A stretch of DNA of 64,000 nt, from positions 62,001 through 126,000 of the forward strand of contig JAWZYV010006245.1 in NCBI GenBank assembly GCA_038373885.1, written 5' to 3'. Source of the DNA: Cheiracanthium punctorium. Taxonomy: Eukaryota > Arthropoda > Arachnida > Araneae > Cheiracanthiidae. The position numbers were made by a program, and so were the translations under genes. The number at the start of each line of letters is the position of its first letter. Positions within the stretch are counted from its first letter, which is position 1. This document shows, in pieces, positions 32,728 through 44,440 of the stretch. The notes under the pieces were generated by a model. The model ran no database searches and was not told the origin of the DNA. It saw nothing but the letters and a program-made list of their open reading frames with translations.

Positions 32728-33839
32728 GAGGTAAAGAGTTTACTATGCAAAAAAAAAAAATTGACACTTCGTAATTAAACTGCGTTGAGTTACCAGTAGA
32801 TTTCTTTATCCGTTTGAAAACAGGCTTCATATTTGTGGTTAGTTTGAAAACAAACTTTATAATTGTAATTTGTATGTTTTAAAGCGTAAATGCTATGTGT
32901 TGCCAGTTTAGTCTTCTAAATATTACGATACTAATATTGCTTCTCTGATCTTGATTCTTAAAATTATTGATTGGCTAATATTATAGGACTTTATCAATTG
33001 AAATTTGTTTCTACTGAACTAAAGCTTTTCTAAATCTATTTTTAAAGATGCCTGCTTGTATTCAGAGATGATTTTTTTAATGTTCAAAACACCCCTTATT
33101 TATATGCGTTGTGTTGAAGAATATACCTAAAAAAATGTTAATAACACGTGAAAATATGTATATTTTTTCATATTTTGATTTTCAAATTCTAAACATGCTT
33201 TAAAACTAAAGCATCCAATTTTAATTTGAAGTTAAAAATCCAATATGGATTTTATCATAAAACGGCATTTTAAACATAGGCATGCACATTAGAAGATAAA
33301 CAGTATTCTCAAAGCCAAGTGTTTAAATTTAAAATTTATGGAACAAACTTTAAAATAACACATTATTCTTAAGTGCACATGTGCGTTTTTTTGGGACGCC
33401 CTATACATTAGATGTTCAGTAAAGGAAAAAAGAATACTTTTGACTTAGCGTACATGAGTCACTCCATTTATTGATAAACAAAAAAAAAAAAAAAAAATCC
33501 TGCATCGATTACTATCTAAATCGACGATCACGTGATAGTTGAAAGGCGTCATGTACTTTTTAGAACCCCTTTTTCTAGAAAAAGAACAACTGTACTGTTC
33601 CTAGCCATCGATAGAAGTTGTTTAATGTTTGTACAGGGTGAATCAGAGAGAGACAGAATTCGAGGAAAGACATCCTCTACACGTACCTCGATTTTTGCAC
33701 CTTTTGAGGGGTGCAATTTTTACTTCCGTGCACCTTCGGAAAACTAAGCCTTGTTTAAACATGCTTGTGAGTTTCAGTTGTTAAGAAAACGCGCAAAAAA
33801 GGCTTGTGTTAATGTTAATATCAAAATAAAATCTTTAAA
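32728..33839. other. AT-rich intergenic, no gene seen
   Basis: No element ends or coding sequence recognised. Poly-A at about 33480-33497. Confidence 0.5.
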
Positions 33840-33935
33840 AAAAACTTTGCTAAAACACACATATACTATAAAAAAAATAGTTCAAGACGTACGTTTCGGG
33901 TGGCACAACGGGTAGGCCCTTCTTCGACTTCAAAA
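33840..33935 (-). repeat. Diverged relative of the BCAS3-intron palindrome family
   Basis: AAAACTTTG, AAACACACAT, ACGTACGTTTCGG and GGCCCTTCTTCGAC occur in the same order as in the left arm of 56901-57041. On the minus strand it reads GAAGAAGGGCC...CCGAAACGTACGTC: a decayed hammerhead-like core, but with a GUC-type triplet after the short stem III. Confidence 0.45.
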
Positions 33936-34061
33936 ACACCCTCCGACACAAGGCAGGAATGTTGGAAGAGATAAAATTATCTCTGAATTTTAGTGTTGAA
34001 CTACCTTGATGATAAAAATATATAATAATAATAATAATAACAATAATAACAATAATATATA

Positions 34062-34684
34062 CACTACTGGCCAAAAGTATTGCAAATTTGAGAAATCTAA
34101 CCATCGTTTCAAGAATAAGCCCAGAAGAAATGGACAGGAAATTGGCCTGATTTAAATATTTTTATGAATTTATGTACTATAATTGGAACGACTACATCTG
34201 AAAATCACCCAAAAGCAAAATGACTAGCTTCAGGAACCCATCATTTAACTTGGCACCCTGAAACACCGATGGAAGTGTTATAAAACATGGTGGATTCCAT
34301 ATCTCAAAGAGCGTCTGTTGTGATCCAAGTTGAGGCAGCTCAGCAACATCATCAAGGATCTTGAGTTCAATCGCATTTATTTATGATCCTCTTTTTGCAG
34401 AATAACTTGAAATGAATTCTTTTATTTAATTTTATTCCTGCGAGCCAAAATGGATTAGGATTTCTATAATAGCCTATATATTTTTTATGGTATTTTTTCA
34501 ATCCATTCAATAATTTATTTTTGTTCTTTAACTGAATGTTATCGTGTCTTTGAAGTCATTCATTTAACATGCTGACATTCAAAAACATTAATTATATCGA
34601 TTTTTAATTTTGACGGGGGGAAAGGGGGCTTCCTCTTGAAAAGGGTTCGATTTCTGAAACTCGCAATACTTTTGGCTAGTAGTG
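34062..34684. mobile_element. Tc1-like element, internally decayed
   Basis: The ends are CACTACTGGCCAAAAGTATT and, complementary, AATACTTTTGGCTAGTAGTG. TA flanks both sides. Short translated pieces such as NWPDLN and KHGG recall Tc1 transposase, but no frame is intact. Confidence 0.7.
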
Positions 34685-34694
34685 TACCTTAACA

Positions 34695-35226
34695 GTACAT
34701 ATCTTTTAGGTTTCTAATGTCTTCTAGATAACATTAAATGGACTTATAGTAGAGATTGAAAAGGGCATCTATAATATCCTACCCATTTCTGAACTATTTC
34801 AGGTCACTGAGATGTACTAGACATGAGACAGATATCCATTTCTGGGCTATTTCACATAACTCCGACATTCTGGATATCTGTTTCATATCCAGAGTATCAG
34901 AATGATTCGAAATGGCCCAAGGATGGATATTTCTTGTATATCTAGAAGATATGAAGGATGTAAAATAGTCTATAAATGGATATCTATTTCATATCTAGAA
35001 GATATGAAGGATGTAAAATAGTCTATAAATGGATATCTATCTCATATCTAGAAGATATGAAGGATGTAAAACAACCCAGAAATAGATATCTGTCTCATGT
35101 CTAGGACATACCTAAAATAGCTCAGAAATGGATTGGATATTACATTTGTCTTTTGGACACCTGAAATCTCTATTTGGGGCCCATCTGATGTTATCTAGAG
35201 GGCCCTGGACTTCTAAAAGATAGGCT
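34695..35226. mobile_element. Foldback-like element with about 180-bp inverted arms
   Basis: 34695-34880 is complementary to about 35050-35226: TATCTTTTAG, TCTAGATAACAT, CATTTCTGA and GACATGAGACAGATATC all recur in inverted order. The middle has three 53-bp tandem units (34944, 34997, 35050) around TCTAGAAGATATGAAGGATG. Confidence 0.65.
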
Positions 35227-35230
35227 CATA

Positions 35231-35690
35231 GAGGATGTCTTTTCCAATTGCATTTCTTAACTCTATGCATTTCTCCTCCCTTTCATAGGAAAGTGAACAA
35301 TTTACAGGTAGAGTCAGCATTTTTTGTTTCCTTCTTTCTGAAACACCTTCGACATAGCCACTGTTTTAGCAGTTTTCTGAAATGGTGGTGATACGGTGTG
35401 CCAAAGTGACACTTCTTCGGTGAGTTTTGTGTGACACTCTCCCCTTTGTATATTTGTAGGTTGGTTGCAAGGTGTTACAAAGGTTACACCTTGTAAGAGT
35501 AAGATGATGTCTTTTAAATTCCTGTTGAAGATAACACAACGGTGCTATATCACTGTATAAAAAAAAATGACTCCCATGTTGTTGTTGTTGTTGATGGTGA
35601 AAAGGTGATGATCCAAACCCAGCGTGTGCTTTCAGTAAATGCCACTTTTTGATACGTGTATGCGTGTTTCATTTGTGTCTGAGTCTGATT
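35231..35690. other. Intergenic, no gene seen
   Basis: A short stem CAAGGTGT/ACACCTTG at about 35468-35494 and a (TTG)n tract at about 35579-35593. Nothing else recognised. Confidence 0.5.
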
Positions 35691-35696
35691 TCATTG

Positions 35697-35870
35697 AACC
35701 CTTTGAGGCGCAACCCTTTCCCAATGCTGAAAAAAGGACAGCCGTTGCCATCGCTCGACTGAACGACCAGCAACAGGGTGGACGATCGAAACGTTCATCG
35801 CGTGCCACAGATCGAGAGACCCTTTTTTGACGCAGCTGGCTGTGCCGGGCACACTGTACCTTGTCGCCAA
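35697..35870. mobile_element. piggyBac-like MITE fragment
   Basis: It starts AACCCTTTGAGGCGCA and continues through the CATCGCTCGACTGAACGACC and CGATCGAAACGTTCATCGCG segments of the 17072-17564 family, then breaks off after GGCTGTGCCGGGCACA. One end only. Confidence 0.65.
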
Positions 35871-36046
35871 GAGAATACTTCTTGCGCCTCTCCACCAGCC
35901 TAAAAATAATTAAAATCACTGTGAGCATTGAATAAATAAATAAAGAGTTAATTTGTTTATGCTAAGTATCTTGACCCATATCAGTAATTAAATGTTAAAC
36001 AGTAGATCCATAAAAGGCCGGATTAAATTTTTTATCCAAGCATTAA

Positions 36047-36492
36047 CCCTTTGAGGCGCAACACTTTCCCAATTCTAAAAAAAGGGGGGGAACCGTTGCC
36101 ATCGCTCGACGACAGCTGGCTGTGCCCGGCACAGCCAACTGCGTCAAAAAGGGTCTCTCGATCTGTGGCACGCGATGTACGTTTCGATCATCCGCCATCT
36201 TGCTCGTAGTAAAGTCGAGCGATGGCAACGGCTGCCCTTTTTCCAGCATGGGGCAATCGATCCGGCTGTTCTCGCATTCTTCCTTTTTTCGGCAGATGTC
36301 AATGCTGTTCAAAAGAATCGTGACAATTTTTTTTCCGGGAAATGACGTGCTAAAAAGTAAAGGGTTCCCGTAGAGTCCTATGTCACACGCCACTATTTTT
36401 TTTATAGAAATCCAATCTATTCTTCGTGACTGGTAACAGTCAAAACGTCAGAGTTGGGTGTTCCCAGAGCGGGAACACTGCGCGTTAAAGGG
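36047..36492. mobile_element. piggyBac-like MITE at the inner edge of arm R
   Basis: TTAA at 36043-36046 and CTAA at 36493-36496. The ends are CCCTTTGAGGCGCA and TGCGCGTTAAAGGG. It lies exactly where the similarity to arm L stops. Confidence 0.75.
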
Positions 36493-37034
36493 CTAAGACA
36501 TGATAGTGGAGCCAAAATGCTACAATTTTCACCCAAACCCCATACATATGGCCAAAAATCAATAGTTTTCCAGAAAACTGAAATTGAAACTTTTTTCTTG
36601 AATAATCCAAAATTTGACGTTCGAATGCAAATTTAAAAAAAAATCTACTTATTAAATGAATTTCATAGCTGAAACTGTAATTAAGGTAACATAAAAGACT
36701 GTTTTAGTTCTTAATTCGCATGTTTCCTTTCAAAAGATCTTATTTTTTTTAAAATAAATAACAGAGCAATAAGCGTACAAATTACAAATAAAATTTCTGA
36801 CCCATTCATCAGCTATCCAAAAATGAATGAATGCCCACCCAAAGACATGTCATTCGTAAAGAATTGCGAGTTTTACTTAGCGTAGATAAAAACGCCAAAG
36901 GATGCACCCCGTTCATTCTTTAGGATAGTTGGCCAATCAATCAAGTCGACATGGTTTTCTTAATTTTTATTTTCATAGCTGACAGTCTAAATAAGTTACA
37001 ATTTAACTGTTTTTGTACAGTTGTCAGGTCAACT

Positions 37035-37812
37035 GTAGGGATGTAACGAATATTCAGCCACTATTCGGTATTCGGCCTATTCGACTGTTTTGCCGAATAT
37101 TCGGTAAGCCGAATACTGAACACGTATTCGAACGAATAGTTGTGATCGAATATTGCTACATATTCAGATGAATAATTTCAGAACAAAGAGAGAAAAGTAT
37201 TTTTTTAAATGCATTTACAAATAACATTGCTTAGTTATACTTCAATATGTTAATCTGATATTATAAAATATCCCAAGTCATTGAATTTTAAGCTGAATGT
37301 AACATAATCTAATGTATTTAATAATATTACAGAAATACAGACTTTTCTACTGGGTGACACTAATTGACTTGATTTTCTAATTTCTTTACTGGGCGGTGGT
37401 AGAAGTAATTTTTTCAGATCCTCAATTACAAACATAATTATGACAAGCTGCTAAATATATTTTGATAAGAGTGTAAAGCCCAAAACAGGATGCGATTATG
37501 AATAGTTACCCGATGAATCACATTTACCATAGCCTATTTATTAAATTATGACTATCTAAAAATGTAATGATGCTGTATTAGCTTTAACTTTGTAAAAGAT
37601 ATTTTTTCATGACCAAGACTTTTTTATTTTACAGATAATATGCTGTTGTTTATTTTTAAGTATCGACAAATAATATAAAATTTATTTTAATGTCTTTATT
37701 TAGTATTTGCTTACAAAATTTAAAAGCGATATTTTATTTGCAATTAAAATGAAATTTTAAAATTTTAATATTCGTCCGCCGAATATTCGGTATTCGGCTA
37801 TTCGGCCAAATC
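37035..37812. mobile_element. hAT-like MITE F (arm R copy)
   Basis: It begins TAGGGATGTAACGAATATTC. The far end lacks the matching terminus. Co-located with 13597-14365. Confidence 0.6.
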
Positions 37813-38303
37813 AGTATTCTTTACATATCTAGTAAACTGTACGATAGTAAAAGAAAATTACCCAGAAAATTATTTATAACTGTTATACATTTTGAGAATT
37901 TCGAATTTTTATTGTAAATTTTCACTGAAATTCATCAAAACGGCTAATACTGTACACACACACACACGCACGGTTGCACTGAATGAGTCTTAATTCTTTT
38001 TAACAGTGAGGTACATAGGACAATGATATTTGAAATGACAAAAAAAACTAAGAGAAATTTTTACAGGGAAATAAAATAGGCCCAAGTACGTGACTAAATA
38101 TGCATATTTTTTTTCCTAATGGACGGCCTGTTGCCAACAGGAACCTCAAAATTAAAACAATAGTAATGCGAGAACGGATATTTTAGGTCACTTCAATAAT
38201 ATTTTAAACATAAACTGAAAATTTCAGTAAAAACTCTGTACTAAGATGTGAAGGCGTTCATTGTGAAAAGAAATTGCGATAACTGAGAAAAATGCCTTTA
38301 AAG

Positions 38304-38561
38304 CAGCATTTCTCAACCTGTGGGGCGCGACCCCCAAGGGGGGGGGGGCGCAGAACGTTTGCCCGGGGGGGGGGGCGCGAGAAAAACCAAAGAGCAAGTA
38401 GAGGTGCATGTTTTTAAAAAAAATCATCTTATTGTCTCATTTTTACTCAAAAATATATCCTTTTTGGCTTGAAATGTTCATTCAAACTTGACTGATAACA
38501 TTATTTTGTAGAAAATTCAAACGTTCGGTGGGGGCGACGTTCAAAAGGTTGAGAACCGCTG
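38304..38561. mobile_element. hAT MITE E (arm R copy)
   Basis: Duplication CTTTAAAG at 38296-38303 and 38562-38569. Same insertion as 12873-13124, with longer G-runs. Confidence 0.9.
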
Positions 38562-38704
38562 CTTTAAAGTTCTTGGCTGATGTTCGTTCACAGCGGATGG
38601 TGCGTTTTTTAAATGGTTATAACTTCCTTTCTAAAGGTCGTAGGATAAAAAAAGAAAAACGGTTTCAGAAACAAAAATGTACAGCCCGCAAGATTCGCGA
38701 ATAA

Positions 38705-40751
38705 TTACTTCCTTGTACGTAGTATAAGGAAGTAATGTGATCCCGAAAAATTTTGGGGGCCAAATTTCGACAAAAAAACCGATTTTGACTACCTCTAAAT
38801 TGAATTTTAAAAATTTTTTCGATGCATCTCATCGTAGGCTATCATGCACGATCATATTAATGCGTCTGCAACTCATTTTGACCAGCGGCGAGTTTATTGT
38901 GGCCAGTTTTTCCATGCCGTCTGTACGTACGTACGTATGTATGTACGTACGTACGTACGTACGTACGTACGTACGTATGTATGTAACTCGCATATCTCAA
39001 AAACTATTGGTCGTAGAATGTTGAGATTTGATATTTAGGATTGTTCTATGATCTAGTTGTGCACCTCCCCTTTTGGTGATAATCGAATGGATAGTTTATG
39101 TACAGGACCGCCCAAAAGATTCGAAATACATTACGCTCTATGGGCCGATATTCATTAAACTCGCCTAACTCAAAAGCAATTAGGCGTAGAACGTCCAAAC
39201 TTCATATTTTGGATATTTGTAACATCTAGTTGTGCACCTCCCCTTTTGGTTCCATTCGACTGGATAGTTTATCTACAGGACTGCCCAAAACATTCGAAAT
39301 ACATTACGCTCAATGGGTCGAAATTCATTAAACTCGCATATCTCAAAAACTATTAGGCGTAGAATGTTGAAACTTTATATTTAGGAACGTTGTAACATCT
39401 AGTTGTGCACCTCCCCTTTCGGTTCCATTCGACTGGATAGTTTATCTACAGAACTACCCAAAAGATTCGAAATACATTACGCTCTATGGGCCGAAATTCA
39501 TCAAAGCGTTTTTTAGAGGTATTGGGCTATTTCAAACGACTCAGAAGTGATATTTGCTGTAAAGAGTTAGAAAATGAATTTCTCCATTAAAAAAAGTGTC
39601 TTTATCATTTATAGTTCAGCTACAGGAACACTCAAAAGATTTCCAATACATTACGTCAATGGCAATTTTAGGGGCATTCATCCATTTCAAGCACAATGCC
39701 GTCCTACCACATAAGTTAGGTAATGGTCCGACTACGGTCACGTGACTCCCTCAAGAACTATCCAAAAGTCGCCAAGCTTGGCGACTTTTGGTGTACGTGT
39801 GTGCATATTTAACTCTCAAATCTCAAAAAATATTATGAAATTTCATATATAAGATTGTTGTATCATCTAGTTGTGCATCTCGATTTTTGGTTCCAATCTA
39901 CTGGAGAGTTTATTTACAGAACCACCGAAAAGAATTTCAGTACTTTAATGTCTATGGACATCTTCAATATAATACAACTGTAGACGGTCATTGTTTGGTT
40001 CATGCCCAAAATCTCGCCGTCTGTCCTCGGCCTTGGCGAGTTTTGGCGAAATATCGCCAAATTTGGCGATATTCAGTTATTTGGCCCATGCCCAAAGTAT
40101 CGCCATTTGTCATCGTAGTTGGCGAGTTTTGGCGAAATATCGCCATATTTGGCGATAATCTGTCATTGTTTGGTTCATGCTTAAAATCTCGCCAAATGTC
40201 GTCGAAATTGACGAGTTTCGCCGAAATATCGCCAAATTTGGCGCCAAAAATTATTTCGTATTTTGTATAACTGTAAAACTTTAACCCGTAGAATTTTGAA
40301 CTTTTGTATTTAGAACTATTGTAATATCTAACTGTTTCCAATATCTTTTTTGACAGCAATCGACTGAGAATTTATTTACAGGGTTTGCCAAATGACTTTA
40401 AATACATTGAGGTGTATGAATGCATTCAATTCATTGAAAGTCTGTGGTCAATGATACGGTACAATGGTGGCGAGATTTTGGGGATAGCCAAAGTAGTTTG
40501 GCTATCCCCAAAATCTCGCAGACTATCTCAAGTTTGTCGGCTTTTGGTGAAATATCGCCAAATAAAGTGTTAGAAGGAAATCTTTCAAATTGAACTCAGC
40601 TTGGCGATATCGAAATATTTGGCTAGAAATCGCTAAATCTTACTATTATTGATATTTTATCTCTTTCAAAGAAATAAGTTTAGAGGAAGTGCGTCGAAAA
40701 TATTTTTGATCTAATAGACGTGCAAGGAAGTCATGTGTTGGACACATCAGA
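38705..40751 (-). mobile_element. Rolling-circle-like element family A, copy 2
   Basis: Read on the minus strand it runs from TCTGATGTGTCC (ending at 40751) to AAGGAAGTAA (38705), inserted between A and T. Arm L shows the empty target AATAAAATTATTCGCG near 12715. It has the same subterminal motif, 3' hairpin, (ACGT)n tract (38920-38983), 30-bp palindrome (39762-39791) and TTGGCGA array (40025-40250) as copy 1. No coding capacity. Confidence 0.65.
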
Positions 40752-40888
40752 TTTTTTTATTATTGATTTTTTGGTCGAAATTGGATGTTACCCGGACGCC
40801 CTCACTATGAGAATGCACATTTCTGAGATTTCATATACCCGCGAAAGGGCGCTAGTATCGTGTTCTGGCGCATATTCATATACATGTT

Positions 40889-41064
40889 CAGGGGCGTAGC
40901 CAGAAATTTTTCATGGGGGGGGGGGTTACGACTACTACAACTCATATATATGTATAGGTGTGTGTGATAATGTAGTGAAAAGTATCCATTTTGCATGGCA
41001 AAAAATTCCTCATGGGGGGGGGTTATGACCCCCCCCCCTAACCCTCCCCGTGGCTACGCCCCTG
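40889..41064. mobile_element. hAT MITE D (arm R copy)
   Basis: The flanks TACATGTT and TATATGTT match at 7 of 8. Same site as 12433-12605. Confidence 0.85.
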
Positions 41065-41263
41065 TATATGTTTCTTCAGTTTCACGGAACTTCAAACGCA
41101 TTTATTGAGAAAACGTGATTTCTGCATTGTGACGTAGCTTGCAGCCAAGTTTCAGAGCGATGTTTCAGTGATTTTAGTGGATACGCGAAAAACTTTTTAA
41201 CAGTTCTTCACGCCAATGCCTCTAAAGTATTCAAGTTTGTAGAAAATTCAAAGCTTATATTCC

Positions 41264-41442
41264 ACACTCGGACTGACTAATTTGGGGGGCCTCGGCTGGA
41301 GATTGAAAAGGGGCCCCTTATTGATTCATTTTGAGGGAATAGAATATTAAAGTATTTAATATTTGGAATTGAGTCTTACGTGCCTAAAAACAACATTTAA
41401 CTATTTTAGAGCTTTTGGGGGCCCTGCCTCTTCGAGGGCCTG
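41264..41442. mobile_element. Short arm R homologue of the old hAT (8774-11295)
   Basis: It begins CACACTCGGACTGAC and ends GGGCCTG. The flanks TTATATTC and TTGTATTT match at 6 of 8. Useful as the pre-insertion state for the nested elements in arm L. Confidence 0.6.
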
Positions 41443-41563
41443 TTGTATTTTGAATTCAGTAACCGTCTACTAAGCAACAAAATCTCTCTTCACTCTCATA
41501 GCCGTTTTCAATTCTCAAGCACACACATTTTTCTCGAAATAAATAAATAAATAATAATAAATA

Positions 41564-42296
41564 CAGTGAAACTTCCATGAGCGACCACCTCTATTAAGCG
41601 ACCCCCTCCTCGAACGACCCATTTTTTAAGGCACCGATTTCTTACCTTATCTACTGAATGTTAAAAGGTCAACCTCTATAAGCGACCGGTCCCAGATCCC
41701 TGTCCGAAAATGTTCTTTCATTTTTACGGAAATAAAGCAAACAAAAACAACCCCATTTCAAACCGGTCTCTCCACTGCAAATCGGCAGAAAAGGTACGCG
41801 TACCAATCTCGTAGGTTACAGAAGACTGAGAATCGAGTGGTTTTACAGTTGGAGCAGATAAATGATGCGATCGAATCACACGAAAAAGGAAATTAATCGA
41901 GGAAGAAGGCGGTTACTTTCTGTTGTGGCATAACCTAAAAAGCAAATAGATTTGATGAAGGCCCATTCAGAATGCATCAAGCATATCAGGATTCATGCTC
42001 TTTCATCAGATGTAAAAAAAAAATAACGTAGGCAGGGAAGTACTTTCCGAGAGCGAAAATAAAATGAAGTAATCCGAAATTTCTAAATGTTTCATTAAGT
42101 CTAAATTTTAAAATTATATTTGCGTAATTGCTGATGTATTGCTTTGCAGTTTCATAAATAACAAAATAATTTTTTTTGTGTGTGTGTGTGTTCTTATCAA
42201 GGCTATCCAATGTTTATATTTCTTTGATTGACCACCTCTCGTAACGACCGATTTTTCCATGGAACGGAGGGTAGTCGCTCCAGAGAAGTTTTACGG
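41564..42296. mobile_element. pogo/Tigger-like MITE, uninterrupted (arm R)
   Basis: The ends are CAGTGAAACTTCCATGAGCG and CGCTCCAGAGAAGTTTTACGG, with TA on both sides (41562-41563 and 42297-42298). It is directly followed by another pogo-type end, CAGTTGAAATCGCTTATAACG, paired with GTTATAGCGAGCAA near 42400. Confidence 0.7.
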
Positions 42297-43979
42297 TACA
42301 GTTGAAATCGCTTATAACGAGCCCGGATTGAACGAGGAAATCGGAAACATTGGTCTACGGCAGCATAATTCGCTTTTAACGAGCAAACTCCCGTTATAGC
42401 GAGCAATATTTTTACCCTATCTACTTAATGTTAAAAGAACCTCTAGAAGAGACCACTCAACCTCTATAAGCGACCGATCGCGATTCCTGTCCGGAAATTT
42501 TCTTGCATTTTTGTGAAGTAATTAAAAACCACAATCCAAACAAGTCGCTCTGTTGCAAATTAGGGACGAATGCGAGACGAAAAACAAGTGTCTCGCGTCT
42601 CGCAAAACAGCCTATAAGCTTTGTCTCGTCTCGCAAAATAGTTGTACCGTAATGTTAAAAATGTCTGTCTCGTCTCGCATCCATCCCTACTGCAAATCGA
42701 CAGCAGGTCCAAGTACACATGACGTGCAAATCTTCTAGGTTAGAGAAGAGACGTGTCGAAATCATTAGGAAACGAGTGATTTTAGCGTTGGAGCAGTGCA
42801 TAGATGCGATCGAGTCACACGAAGAAGGAGATTAGGACGAGAAGTGGGCGGTTACTTTTGATAGTGGGAGCTCAGAAAGAAAATTTTAAAGCAAATAGAT
42901 TTTGTCAGATGATTCACATTACATATATTTAAATACTGTTAGTATGTGTTACGTAAAATTTCAGATGAGAAATAAAGTTGAGAGAGAAATACTCTAAAAG
43001 GGAATGCAACAATCTGAAATTTCTAAATATTTTATTCAAATTTAAATTTTTAAAATATGTTTGCTTGATCCCTTATAGATTGGTATTCAATTTCATAAAT
43101 AACGAAACAAACAATATTTAATGGTGTTTTATTTGGGCAAACAAATGTATATACTTCTTTCAGCAACCGCCTCTCATAATGACAGATTTTTTGCGGAATA
43201 GAGAGGGTGGTCGCTCCAGGGCCGCAGGGCGCTATGGACGGCTCAGCCGCCAATGGAAAAACCTAAGCACCCTCTAGAGCAATTAACAGCCACCAGGAAT
43301 ACTTTTTTTAAAAAACAAGTTTTTACAGTATCTATCCCTATGTATAAAATTGAGCATTATCTGCTGTCAAAAATGGAGTTTCACTAGTCTGCACGTTGCA
43401 AATTCTGGAAATATCGCAACTTTCAAGAATTTTGCAATACTTGTCAGTTTTTGCCCTTTATTTACTTTGCCATACACACAGTAAAAACAACTTTTTAAAA
43501 AGAGTGTTAGTGGGTTATAGAGTGTCCAGTTTGAATACGTCTGTGAATTTTATCGTTTAATTTCCTCACAAATCCGACCGCTTAAATCATAAATCTGAAT
43601 ATGGAGTTGCGAGGTATCTACTTATATAATAAGCTAACGTATACGGTACCAAAATCGACGCTATTTCTACCCTGCGAAATGTAACAACAATAAGATGTAA
43701 GCATGAGTGTGATAACAATAACACATGCGCAAAAATTCCAATTAATAGTTCAGTGACATCAGATGGAGCAAGCATATACGTTACTGGTTATTAATGACAA
43801 TGTCATTTTATCTCTCACCCCTTTATTGAAAATGTGACATAAAAATGAGACACGAAAATGCGACATAAAAGTAAGAATAAATGTCCTCTGAAAATGTTAG
43901 TATGTGTTACGTAAACCACCGATTTCTATAAGCTCCGTGAAGGTGGCATTTATTGGATAAAAGGATTGTTTAAAATTTT

Positions 43980-44160
43980 CATTTTATTTAAATACTATGA
44001 GTTCACAACAGCTATCATCTATTGTTACACTATTTCGTAAGCTGTAGAATAGGCATCCCATGTATTTTTTACATATATTTAAATACTATTAGTTCACAAC
44101 AAATTTTAATCCATTGTTACACTATTTCGTAAGCTGTAGAATAGGCAACACATGTATTTT
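43980..44160. repeat. Two tandem units (arm R copy)
   Basis: Inverted counterpart of 2110-2290. CGTAAGCTGTAGAATAGGC occurs twice. Confidence 0.7.
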
Positions 44161-44440
44161 TCTATCAATAGGTTACAGTCCTAAAAATTTCAACATAGGG
44201 TGACCAGGCGAAATACACGAAAGATGAGAGATAGAGTGTCATAGTCAATTAATATCGTTTTAATATGGCAATAATGGTTCAGAGGGGTTTCTCTCCCTGA
44301 CGATGCTCGAACAGCCGAGTTTATTTTTAATTTAATTACATATGTCACATGCAGTAGCTAGATTACAAATTAACAATAATGCACACGCGAAAATGCAAAA
44401 TCTTTCGGATCTTTTCGCAGATTTAAAAATATCGAATACA

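Larger units (their letters stand above)
36493..44440 (-). repeat. Arm R of the large inverted repeat flanking p35
   Basis: Reverse-complement match of arm L (see 1831-16930). It lacks the arm L insertions at 3902-4369, 4802-5286, 7616-8761, 8800-9473, 9745-11222, 11339-12275, 14658-15360 and 15535-16799, and often shows their empty sites. It has one large insertion of its own, the family A element 38705-40751, at a point where arm L (about 12705-12730) is empty. Confidence 0.8.

Noticed and set aside
35468..35494. Stem-loop as a terminator
   Set aside because: A bacterial-type terminator has no meaning here; an 8-bp stem in 27 bp is expected by chance in this much sequence.
38737..39038. 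Val-Arg-Thr-Tyr repeat frames
   Set aside because: Translation of the (ACGT)n tract in family A copy 2.
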